A stretch of 64,000 nucleotides of DNA from Rhodococcus sp. B50 (GTDB taxonomy: Bacteria > Actinomycetota > Actinomycetes > Mycobacteriales > Mycobacteriaceae). How positions within the stretch are numbered: the stretch's first letter is position 1; every line of letters starts with the position of its first letter. This document shows positions 49,172 through 64,000 of this stretch, piece after piece. A program made the translations under genes and the position numbers. The notes under the pieces were generated by a model. It did not search any database and was not told the DNA's origin. It saw nothing but the letters and a program-made list of their open reading frames with translations. The stretch covers positions 2,979,480-3,043,479 of the forward strand of contig NZ_WPAG02000002.1 of NCBI RefSeq assembly GCF_013602415.1, written 5' to 3'.

Positions 49172-50197
49172 CTACTCCTGGTTCCGGTTGGCGGGCAACT
49201 TCTCCAACTCTGCATCGATGGAATCGAGTGCCAGCAGAGCGGTTTCGTAGGTCGCCGCACTGGAATGCTTGACGGCGACGAGGTTGCCGGCCTTCACGGC
49301 GGGCAGATCCTGCCACAGCGGGGAGGCGAACAGTTCCTCCAGCTCCGGCGGGAGGGAACCGTCGGCCTCGACACCGTAGACGATCACGTCGGCCTCGCCG
49401 AGGTTCTCGGGCAACTGCTCGACCGACAGGTACTCGGCATGGACGGACTCGGGATCGGTCGGCTCCCCGTAGAAGTCGAGCCCGAGATCGTCGAACAGGT
49501 TGGTGGTGTACGACGAGGCGTACTCACGGGAGAACTCACCGGGCTCGGTGCCGCACACACCGCATACGCCGGCGAACTTCAGGCCACCGAGCGAATCGGA
49601 GTACTTGTCTGCGATCTCGGCGGCGCGAGCCTCGTACTCCTCCTTGAACTCCCCGTAGGAGTCGGTGACGTTCGCGGCATCGGCGTACTGCTCGCCGAGT
49701 TCGCGCCATTCGCCCGGCACCGTGAGCCCGACGAAGACCACGGGGGCGAGCGCCTCGAGCTTGGCCACGTCGACCTGCTCCTGCACCCGAGCCGGAACGC
49801 CCATGATGATGAGGTCGGGATCGGCGGCGGTGACGGCCTCGTAGTTCAGCTCCGAGACGGCGCCGTCGGGGGCGACCTTCGGCAGCGCCTCGTAGGCGGC
49901 CAGGGTCTCCTCGTCCATATTGTCGAGCTCGCGGCTCCACTCGCACACCGCGGCGAGGTTCGCACCGGCCTGGATGAGCGGGAGGGTCGCGTAACCGCAG
50001 GAGACGATGCGCTGCGGGTCGGCCGGAATCTCGATGCTGCCGTTCTGCGCCTCGAAGGTGCGCGTCGCCGCGGAGTCGGTGCCGCTCTCCGCGCTGCCCT
50101 CGCTGTCGCTCGAGCATCCCACCAGTCCGACGGCCAGCAGAGCTGCCGCGCCGAGCGCCGCGGCGCCCCGCGCACGCTTGCGTTCCAGAACGCGCAT
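49172..50197 (-). CDS. Ferric-siderophore-binding lipoprotein (FecB/FepB-like)
   Basis: A 341-residue class III periplasmic-binding-type protein. A signal peptide ends with the lipobox [11 protein letters not shown] (Cys near residue 28), so it is anchored on the outer face of the membrane. The substrate-binding body has [26 protein letters not shown] near 130 and [12 protein letters not shown] near 285. An unusual GVCGVCG lies near 220. It should bind the ferric form of the siderophore made here for uptake by an ABC importer; no permease or ATPase gene is adjacent. A near-consensus iron box is 48 bp upstream of the ATG at 50197. It is located between the two NRPS genes. Confidence 0.9.
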   Translation of the reverse strand: MRVLERKRARGAAALGAAALLAVGLVGCSSDSEGSAESGTDSAATRTFEAQNGSIEIPADPQRIVSCGYATLPLIQAGANLAAVCEWSRELDNMDEETLAAYEALPKVAPDGAVSELNYEAVTAADPDLIIMGVPARVQEQVDVAKLEALAPVVFVGLTVPGEWRELGEQYADAANVTDSYGEFKEEYEARAAEIADKYSDSLGGLKFAGVCGVCGTEPGEFSREYASSYTTNLFDDLGLDFYGEPTDPESVHAEYLSVEQLPENLGEADVIVYGVEADGSLPPELEELFASPLWQDLPAVKAGNLVAVKHSSAATYETALLALDSIDAELEKLPANRNQE

Positions 50198-50244
50198 CGT
50201 TGATCTCCCAGAGTCTCCCGCCGGAGCGCGTCGCCCCGGTCACG

Positions 50245-50263
50245 ATTGGTTAGGCTAACCGAA
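50245..50263 (-). promoter_or_regulatory. Iron box (IdeR/DmdR-type operator)
   Basis: ATTGGTTAGGCTAACCGAA matches the 19-bp actinobacterial iron-box consensus TWAGGTTAGSCTWACCTWA at most positions, with the palindromic core GGTTAGGCTAACC intact. It lies between the starter NRPS stop (50291) and the lipoprotein start (50197), so it should repress lipoprotein transcription when iron is sufficient. Confidence 0.85.
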
Positions 50264-50290
50264 ACAGACCGTCCCGCCAAGCGCTTCGTT

Positions 50291-58066
<7,776 letters not shown>

Positions 58067-58152
58067 TGGAGATCTCTTTCCTTCGATCGAAACGATTGAC
58101 TGGGAACGGAATCCGCTGATCTGCGCGCTGTGGCGCCGGAGGGGACAGTACC

Positions 58153-58171
58153 AAAGGTTAGGCTTACCGTA
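58153..58171. promoter_or_regulatory. Iron box in the divergent NRPS/isochorismate-synthase promoter
   Basis: AAAGGTTAGGCTTACCGTA is close to the consensus TWAGGTTAGSCTWACCTWA. It sits 87 bp before the starter NRPS start (58066) and 73 bp before the isochorismate synthase start (58244). One IdeR/DmdR-type operator could therefore repress both transcripts under iron-replete conditions. Confidence 0.85.
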
Positions 58172-58243
58172 TATGTTGCTCTGTGATCGTGTGCCCCGTG
58201 GCGCGGTCCTGCCAGCAGACCTCCTCAACCGGAAGGTACGAGA

Positions 58244-59386
58244 ATGCAAGTGCCGGTCCTCGGCGCAACCGCTACCGACCGGGCCGAGCGGCCCGTCGCG
58301 CACCCGTTCGTCCTGTCCCGCCCGCACGGCACCGTCGTGGCCGAAGGCGTGACCGAGCGCTTCGACCGCCCCTCCGCCGCCGCCGAGGCTCTCCGCACCG
58401 GGCGGATCACCGCACTCGTCGGTGCGTTACCGTTCGAAGTCGGTCGCCCCGCCGCGCTGACCGCCCCGCATGTACTCCGCCACTCCCCCGCGCCCTACGA
58501 CGCACCCGCCGGCGACCTGCCCCCTATCGCGATCACGGGGGCGTTGCCCTCCGAAGGCGAGCACATCGACCGGGTCGAGACCGCGCTGAGGCTGCTCCGT
58601 TCGGACGAGAACGAACTGCTCAAGGTGGTCCTGGCCCGCGCACTCGTCCTGCGCGCCGACCGACCCGTCGACCCGCACGATCTCCTGGCCGCGCTCGCAC
58701 GGAACGACCCGCTGCACAACGGCTTCCTCGTCGACCTGAGCGCGGCCGGCAACGGCTGGACGGGGCGTCATCTGGTGGGGTCGAGCCCGGAGGTACTCGT
58801 CCGGCGCCGCGGCGATCGGGTCACCGCCCATCCCCTCGCAGGTTCCGCACCGCGCCACCGCGATCCCGAGATCGATCGCGGGACCGCCGAGAAACTCGCC
58901 GGTTCCGCGAAGAATCTCGCCGAGCACGCGCACGTGATCGATGCGATCCGCACCGCGCTCGAACCGGTGTGCGCCGACCTCGACATCCCCGATCGGCCGT
59001 CGGTGACGAGCACGCGGCAGCTGTGGCATCTCGGCACGCCCATCGAGGGACGACTGCGCGACCCGGACGTCACGGCACTCGATCTTGCACTCGCAGTGCA
59101 TCCCACCCCTGCGATCTGCGGCACGCCGACCACCGCCGCCCGCGACCTGATCCTCGCCACCGAGGGCGATCGGGGCTTCTACGCGGGCGCCGTCGGATGG
59201 TGCGACGCACACGGCGACGGCGAATGGATGGTCACCATCCGCTGCGCCGTCCTCGAACCCGACGGCGTCGGGCTCACCGCCTACGCCGGGGGCGGTATCG
59301 TCGCCGACTCCGACCCCGCCGACGAACTGGCCGAGACGACCGTCAAGTTCGGCACCGTCCTCGATGCACTGGGAGTACTCCGTTGA
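58244..59386 (+). CDS. dhbC: Isochorismate synthase
   Basis: A 380-residue chorismate-using enzyme (EntC/DhbC/MenF family), making isochorismate as the first step to 2,3-dihydroxybenzoate. Family blocks: ELLKVVLARALVL near 122, LVGSSPEVLVRRRGDRVTAHPLAGS near 180-205 (two blocks), LAEHAHVIDAIR, LWHLGTPIEGRL near 265, HPTPAICGTPT near 290 and the Mg-binding end AGGGIVADSDPADE near 350. ATG at 58244 with GGAAGG upstream. It starts the plus-strand operon divergent from the NRPS genes and overlaps the next gene. Confidence 0.93.
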   Translation: MQVPVLGATATDRAERPVAHPFVLSRPHGTVVAEGVTERFDRPSAAAEALRTGRITALVGALPFEVGRPAALTAPHVLRHSPAPYDAPAGDLPPIAITGALPSEGEHIDRVETALRLLRSDENELLKVVLARALVLRADRPVDPHDLLAALARNDPLHNGFLVDLSAAGNGWTGRHLVGSSPEVLVRRRGDRVTAHPLAGSAPRHRDPEIDRGTAEKLAGSAKNLAEHAHVIDAIRTALEPVCADLDIPDRPSVTSTRQLWHLGTPIEGRLRDPDVTALDLALAVHPTPAICGTPTTAARDLILATEGDRGFYAGAVGWCDAHGDGEWMVTIRCAVLEPDGVGLTAYAGGGIVADSDPADELAETTVKFGTVLDALGVLR

Positions 59387-60168
59387 CCGAGACCGCACCC
59401 CTCTCCCCCGTCACGCTCGTCGTCGGAGCCGCGCAGGGCATCGGCCGCGCGACCGCCGAGACCCTCGCGCGTGCCGGGCACCGTCTCGTGCTCGTGGATC
59501 GCAACGCGGAGGGACTGCGCAAGACCGCCGCGCTGCTCGGCGACTCCGTCCCCACCTGTGCCGTCGACATCCGCGACCACGACGCCGTCGCCTACGTCGT
59601 CGACAGCATCGAATCCGAGCACGGACCGATCGAGCATCTCGCGCACGTCGCCGGCGTCTTCACCACGGGATCGGTCCTCGACTCCGATCCCGAGGACTGG
59701 CGGCACATGTTCGACGTCAACGTCACCGGCCTGCTGGCGGTCCTGCGTTCGGTGGGTCGGGCCATGCGGGGGCGGCGGTCGGGTTCGATCGTCGTGGTCG
59801 GGTCGAACTCCGCGGGCGTGCCCCGCATGGGCATGGGCGCCTACGGATCGTCCAAGGCCGCTGCCACCATGATCGTGCGGATCCTCGGACTCGAGCTGGG
59901 GCCGTACGGGATCCGCGCCAACATCGTCGCACCCGGCTCCACCGACACGGCCATGCAGCGCTCGCTGTGGGAGGACCCGAACGACGACGCAGGCGCGCGC
60001 GGTGCCATCGAAGGCGATCTGTCGCAGTTCAAGGTCGGCATCCCGCTCGGCCGCATCGCAGAGCCCACCGACATCGCCGAAGCCGTCGAATTCCTGCTGT
60101 CCGACCGCGCGCGTCACATCACCATGCAGGCGCTCTACGTCGACGGCGGCGCCACACTCCGTGCCTGA
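59383..60168 (+). CDS. dhbA: 2,3-Dihydro-2,3-dihydroxybenzoate dehydrogenase
   Basis: A 261-residue classical SDR of the EntA/DhbA type, oxidizing 2,3-dihydro-2,3-dihydroxybenzoate to 2,3-dihydroxybenzoate with NAD. It has VVGAAQGIGRATAETLA near residue 13 (Val where most have Thr), VDRN as the NAD-favouring Asp, HVAGVF near 85, and catalytic Ser...YGSSKAA near 150. The C-terminal part ending RARHITMQALYVDGGATL is typical of EntA-like proteins. The TTG start at 59383 overlaps the isochorismate synthase TGA; GGGAG precedes it. Context makes the function more certain than the fold alone. Confidence 0.9.
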   Translation: MTETAPLSPVTLVVGAAQGIGRATAETLARAGHRLVLVDRNAEGLRKTAALLGDSVPTCAVDIRDHDAVAYVVDSIESEHGPIEHLAHVAGVFTTGSVLDSDPEDWRHMFDVNVTGLLAVLRSVGRAMRGRRSGSIVVVGSNSAGVPRMGMGAYGSSKAAATMIVRILGLELGPYGIRANIVAPGSTDTAMQRSLWEDPNDDAGARGAIEGDLSQFKVGIPLGRIAEPTDIAEAVEFLLSDRARHITMQALYVDGGATLRA

Positions 60169-60207
60169 CCGGCCCGGCCCGTCCCACCCCTCGAAAGGAT
60201 CCGTTCC

Positions 60208-61854
60208 GTGACAACCGGTCTCGAGCGCTCACCGCTCGTCGACACCGCCCGCTACCCCGAGGAGTTCGCCGAGCGGTATCGCGCAGCCGGTTACTGGGCG
60301 AGCGAAACCTTCGGCGAATTCCTCCCGGCCCGCGCCGCCCGGTTCGCCGATCGCACCGCCGTCGTCGGACACGACGCGACGGGCACCTGGCGGCGCATCA
60401 CCTACCGCGAACTCGACGACGCCTCGGCCCGCATCGCCGCCGGCCTCGCCGACCTCGGTGTCCGGAAGGGCGACCGCGTCGTCCTGCAACTTCCGAACAT
60501 CGTCGAATACACCGAGGTGCTTTTCGCGGCCTTCCGCCTCGGCGCGCTCCCGGTCTTCTCCCTGCCCGCACATCGCGCCTCGGAGATCGGCTACTTCTGC
60601 CGGTTCAGTGACGCCGCGGCGTACGTGATCGCCGCCGAACACGGCGGGTTCGACTACCGTGCGCTCGCCCGGCAGGTCACCTCCGAGATGGAGAATCCGC
60701 CGGCGGTCGTGGTCGCCGGTGAGGCCGAGGAGTTCACCGCACTCGGGTCGCTGCGCGGCCGCGAACCGGCTCCGATCACCGAGAACGACGCCGAAAGCGT
60801 TGCGTTCCTGCAGTTGTCGGGTGGTACCACCGGAACCTCGAAGCTCATCCCCCGCACGCACGCCGACTATCTGTACTCCGTCCGCGAGTCCGCGATGATC
60901 TGCGGGGTGGACGAGACCACCCGCATGCTGGTCGCGCTGCCGGCGGCCCACAACTTCCCGATGAGTTCGCCGGGCATCCTCGGTGTGCTGCACGCCGGTG
61001 GCACCGTCGTCCTCGCCCCGGATCCGAGCCCGGACACCGCGTTCGCCCTGATCGAGAGCGAGGGCGTGACCATGGCGTCGCTCGTCCCGCCCCTCGCGCA
61101 GGCGTGGTTGTCGGCGCGGGCACGAACCGAGCGCGATCTGTCGTCGCTCGAGGTGCTGCAGGTCGGGGGCGCGAAGTTCCCCGCCGAGGCCGCCAAACGT
61201 GTTCGCCCCGAACTCGGGTGCACGCTGCAGCAGGTCTTCGGTATGGCCGAGGGCCTCGTCAACTACACCCGGCTCGACGACGACGAGGACACCATCGTCA
61301 CCACCCAGGGCCGGCCGATCAGCCCCGACGACGAGGTCCGGATCGTCGACGATGCAGGCGATCCCGTACCCGTGGGCGCGACCGGGCACCTGCTCACCCG
61401 CGGCCCGTACACGATCCGGGGATACTACAACGCGCCCGAACACAATTCGACGGCGTTCACTCCCGACGGCTTCTACCGCACCGGCGACATCGTCCGGCTC
61501 ACCGAGCACGGCTACATCGTCGTCGAGGGACGCGCGAAGGATCAGATCAATCGGGGCGGCGAGAAGATCGCGGCCGAAGAGGTCGAGAACCATCTGATCG
61601 CGCACCCGGCCGTGCTCGACGCGGCGGTGGTGTCGATGCCCGACAAGTATCTCGGTGAACGCACCTGCGCCTTCGTCGTCACCGAGGGTGAAGCCCCGAA
61701 GGCCTTTGCGCTCAAGAAGTTCCTGAGGGAGCGAGGGCTGGCCGACTACAAGATCCCCGACAAGGTGCGGTTCGTCGATGCCTTCCCGGTCACGGGGGTG
61801 GGCAAGATCAGCCGGAACGAACTGCGGCGCGCTCTGGCCGCAACCTTGACCTGA
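60208..61854 (+). CDS. dhbE: 2,3-Dihydroxybenzoate-AMP ligase
   Basis: A 548-residue free-standing adenylation enzyme (EntE/DhbE family). It activates 2,3-dihydroxybenzoate with ATP and loads it onto the aryl carrier protein (39526-39747). Signatures: [21 protein letters not shown] near residue 200 (P-loop-like, with the EntE-type RTHADY ending), [13 protein letters not shown] near 248, the [17 protein letters not shown] block near 345 and the C-terminal Lys in [10 protein letters not shown] near 532. GTG start at 60208 follows AAAGGA. It is the last biosynthetic gene of the plus-strand operon. Confidence 0.94.
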   Translation: MTTGLERSPLVDTARYPEEFAERYRAAGYWASETFGEFLPARAARFADRTAVVGHDATGTWRRITYRELDDASARIAAGLADLGVRKGDRVVLQLPNIVEYTEVLFAAFRLGALPVFSLPAHRASEIGYFCRFSDAAAYVIAAEHGGFDYRALARQVTSEMENPPAVVVAGEAEEFTALGSLRGREPAPITENDAESVAFLQLSGGTTGTSKLIPRTHADYLYSVRESAMICGVDETTRMLVALPAAHNFPMSSPGILGVLHAGGTVVLAPDPSPDTAFALIESEGVTMASLVPPLAQAWLSARARTERDLSSLEVLQVGGAKFPAEAAKRVRPELGCTLQQVFGMAEGLVNYTRLDDDEDTIVTTQGRPISPDDEVRIVDDAGDPVPVGATGHLLTRGPYTIRGYYNAPEHNSTAFTPDGFYRTGDIVRLTEHGYIVVEGRAKDQINRGGEKIAAEEVENHLIAHPAVLDAAVVSMPDKYLGERTCAFVVTEGEAPKAFALKKFLRERGLADYKIPDKVRFVDAFPVTGVGKISRNELRRALAATLT

Positions 61855-61888
61855 TCGTTCGAGACCATCTGCAGGTACCGTCTCGTGC

Positions 61889-62689
61889 ATGACGAACTCG
61901 GATCACGGCGACCCCGGTGACGCCCCCACCGTGCCGCCGCCGTTGACGGCGATCACGAACTCGACCCGGCCCTCCGCCGCCGAAGAAGCCCGAACGGTTG
62001 CGGCGTCGACGAACATCGGCACTCTTGCGACTCTCACGCAGGAGGGCGACCCGTGGGCATCGTTCGTGACGTACGGACTGGTCGGTGGTTCGCCGGTGCT
62101 GTGCGTGTCGCACATGGCAGAGCACGGCCGCAACCTTGCGCGCGATCCCCGCGCGAGCATCGCGGTCGTGGCGCCCGACCCGCAGTCCGACCCACTGGCC
62201 GGCACTCGCATCACTCTCGCCGGGTATGTCGAGCGTCCCGAAGGTGAGGAGTTGACAGCCGCGCGCGAAGCGCACCTGGCCGCTGTCCCCGCAGCCCGCA
62301 TCTACATCGATTTCAGCGACTTCTCGCTCTGGGTTCTTCGGGTTCGGCGCGTGCGCTGGGTCGGCGGGTACGGGCGTATGGATTCGGCCACGGCCGAGGC
62401 CTACGCCGACGCGTCGCCGGATCCGGTCACTCCGTCGGCAGCCGCCGCGATCGCGCATCTCAACGACGATCACGCCGACGCGCTGCTGGCGATGGCCCGG
62501 AAACTCGGCGGATACCCGGACGCCACAGCGGCCACCTGCGTCGGAGCCGACCGCTACGGCCTGGACCTCGATGTCACCACGCCGCGCGGGCGAGCCATGA
62601 CGCGCGCCGGATACCTGTCGCCGCTCGACTCCGCCGACGAGTTGCGCGCAGCAACAGTGGCTCTGGCTCGCGCGGCGCAGTCGACGTAG
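61889..62689 (+). CDS. HugZ-like PNPOx/DUF2470 protein
   Basis: About 266 residues. The N-terminal part has a split-barrel FMN/haem-binding fold (TNIGTLATLTQEGDPWASFVTY near 42, then HMAEHGRNLARDPRASIAVVAP), and the C-terminal part is a DUF2470 domain (AIAHLNDDHADALLAMAR near 195). Related HugZ proteins bind or degrade haem, but most homologues have unknown function. It is 34 bp downstream of the ligase, on the same strand. A haem-iron role would fit the siderophore context, though this is only inferred. ATG at 61889; a GTG three bases earlier is also possible. Confidence 0.78.
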   Translation: MTNSDHGDPGDAPTVPPPLTAITNSTRPSAAEEARTVAASTNIGTLATLTQEGDPWASFVTYGLVGGSPVLCVSHMAEHGRNLARDPRASIAVVAPDPQSDPLAGTRITLAGYVERPEGEELTAAREAHLAAVPAARIYIDFSDFSLWVLRVRRVRWVGGYGRMDSATAEAYADASPDPVTPSAAAAIAHLNDDHADALLAMARKLGGYPDATAATCVGADRYGLDLDVTTPRGRAMTRAGYLSPLDSADELRAATVALARAAQST

Positions 62690-62744
62690 CCGGGTCCCCG
62701 AAGGCCGGTCAGCGCACCATCCACGGTCATCCGCACGCAGCTGC

Positions 62745-64000
62745 CTACGCCCCCACCAATTGTTCGGTGCGGGCGGCCAGGGCCGCGTACTTCCCGCCGC
62801 GCACAACGAGTTCGTCGTGTGTTCCGCGTTCGACGATGCGGCCCCCGTCGAGGACCACGATCTCGTCGGCGTTCCGCACGGTGGAGAGACGGTGGGCGAT
62901 GGTGATGGTCGTGCGTCCGCTGCGCGCCGCGTCGAGAGCCTGCTGGACGGCGTGTTCGGTGTCGTTGTCGAGAGCGCTGGTCGCTTCGTCGAGCACGAGG
63001 ACACGCGGGTCGCGCAGGAGGGTGCGTGCGATCGCCAGGCGCTGCTTCTCGCCACCGGAGAAGCGGTGTCCCCGGGCGCCGACGACGGTGTCGTAGCCCT
63101 CGGGCAACGAGACGATCAGGTCGTGGATGTGGGCGGCGCGGGCTGCGGTCTCGATCTCGTCGTCGGTCGCGTCCGGCTTCGCGTAGCGCAGATTCTCCCG
63201 GACGGTCGCGTGGAGGAGGTAGGTCTCCTGCGAGACCACGCCGACCAGTCCGGCGAGATCGGCGAGCCGCATGTCGCGCAGGTCGACTCCGTCGATGCTC
63301 ACGTGTCCCTCGGTCGGGTCGTACAGTCGCGCGACGAGCGAGCCGAGGGAGGTCTTGCCCGAGCCGGTCTCGCCGACGAGCGCGACCTGGGTCCCGGCCG
63401 GGACGTCGAGGTCGATCCGGTCGAGCGCGTCGCGATGGGCGCCTTCGTAGCGGAAGCTCACGTTCTCGAACCGCACGCGACCCGCGACGGTCTCCGGGTC
63501 GACGGGCACCGGATCGTGCGGGTCGTCGATGTCGACGGGAAGGTCGAGGTATTCGAAGATGCGGCTGAACAGCGCGAGCGAACTGGTGACGGAGACGCCG
63601 ACGTCGAGCAGGCTCATCAGCGGCCGGAACAATGCGCCCTGCAGGCCGGTGAACGCCACCAGGGTGCCGATCGTCATGCCGCCCGAGGTGGCCGGCAGGC
63701 CCGCGACCAGGTAGAGAACAGCGGGGATCGCCGCGAAGACGATGTTCATCGTGGCCATGCGCCAGCGTCCGGACAACTGCGCATGCACCTCGAGATCGGC
63801 CAGCTCCTCCGAGGTGCGGGCGAACTTGTCGGACAACGCCGGGCCGGTCCCCAGGGTCTTGACGAGCAGGACACCGCTGACCGACAGTCCTTCGTCGATC
63901 TGGGACTGCATGTCGGCGAGGCGGCGCTGCTGACGGGCGGTGACGGCGCGGCGCATGAGTGCGACCCGGCGGGTGAGCCAGATGGCCGGCGGGAGCACGA
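62745..64000 (-). CDS. ABC exporter (fused membrane and ATPase domains), partial
   Basis: The gene runs off the right edge, so the N-terminal membrane helices are lost; about 418 residues remain. The end of the membrane domain contains at least two helices. The ATPase has Walker A VGETGSGKTS, the Q-loop region VGVVSQETYLL, signature FSGGEKQRLAIARTLL, Walker B VLVLDEATSALD and an H-loop IAHRLST. It belongs to the MsbA/LmrA-like multidrug/lipid exporter class, possibly half of a heterodimer. It could transport siderophore, but position alone does not show this, since it is convergent with the HugZ-like gene. Confidence 0.9.
   Translation of the reverse strand, partial: VLPPAIWLTRRVALMRRAVTARQQRRLADMQSQIDEGLSVSGVLLVKTLGTGPALSDKFARTSEELADLEVHAQLSGRWRMATMNIVFAAIPAVLYLVAGLPATSGGMTIGTLVAFTGLQGALFRPLMSLLDVGVSVTSSLALFSRIFEYLDLPVDIDDPHDPVPVDPETVAGRVRFENVSFRYEGAHRDALDRIDLDVPAGTQVALVGETGSGKTSLGSLVARLYDPTEGHVSIDGVDLRDMRLADLAGLVGVVSQETYLLHATVRENLRYAKPDATDDEIETAARAAHIHDLIVSLPEGYDTVVGARGHRFSGGEKQRLAIARTLLRDPRVLVLDEATSALDNDTEHAVQQALDAARSGRTTITIAHRLSTVRNADEIVVLDGGRIVERGTHDELVVRGGKYAALAARTEQLVGA

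Noticed and set aside
42945..49250. Very long open frame (about 2100 codons) on the plus strand opposite the second NRPS
   Set aside because: It is antisense to a well-supported NRPS; the composition is Arg/His/Gly/Asp-rich with no domain, as expected from high-GC codon bias in the complementary frame.
62745..64000. ABC transporter as the importer of the siderophore
   Set aside because: It is a fused exporter-type protein, on the opposite strand and truncated by the window; importer permeases of the FecCD type are not seen.

Overview
The window is high-GC actinobacterial chromosome, most likely Rhodococcus. That placement is inferred from three things: a conserved purine-gene block arranged as in mycobacteria and relatives (purC, an S9 peptidase, purS-purQ, an M18 aminopeptidase, purL, a sterol-carrier-like protein, purF, purM, then a DUF3073 protein); frequent GTG starts; and a self-sufficient class VII P450 of the P450RhF (CYP116B) type. 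I saw no rRNA, tRNA, CRISPR array, transposase or phage gene.

Layout. 1-1749: the 3' end of a MOSC-domain gene, an asparaginase-family gene and a small DUF3073 protein. 1917-12407 (minus strand): purM, purF, a sterol-carrier-like protein, a CPBP membrane protease, a membrane-anchored alpha/beta hydrolase, purL, a Uma2-like protein, an M18 aminopeptidase and a VOC protein. 12648-17645 (minus strand): an accessory operon running SDR dehydrogenase, serine hydrolase, P450-reductase fusion, TetR regulator. A perfect 11-bp inverted repeat lies upstream of its first gene. 17901-36189: purQ, purS and purC, interspersed with housekeeping, redox and transport genes. These include a second P450, an old-yellow-enzyme reductase, glutathione peroxidase plus bluB, a decayed DUF1801 gene, and a C4-dicarboxylate transporter divergent from a DcuS/DcuR-type two-component pair. 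36297-38203: an MFS drug-exporter-like gene and a hypothetical gene.

38265-62689 is a catecholate siderophore locus. On the minus strand run a starter NRPS (Cstart-A-T-C-A-T-E), a siderophore-binding lipoprotein, a second NRPS (C-A-T-E-C-A-T-E), a free-standing aryl carrier protein and an EntS-like exporter. Divergently on the plus strand run isochorismate synthase, 2,3-dihydro-2,3-dihydroxybenzoate dehydrogenase and 2,3-dihydroxybenzoate-AMP ligase, followed by a HugZ-like protein. Two close matches to the iron-box (IdeR/DmdR) consensus lie in the divergent promoter region and before the lipoprotein gene. The predicted assembly line makes a 2,3-dihydroxybenzoyl tetrapeptide, with three epimerization domains. 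The four substrate pockets, read by eye, look like two related pairs, and all have an acidic residue at the position-278 equivalent. No isochorismatase, thioesterase/release domain, MbtH-like protein, ornithine hydroxylase or importer permease is visible, so the product and its release are open questions. This locus is the best candidate here for something undescribed. The window ends inside an ABC exporter gene.
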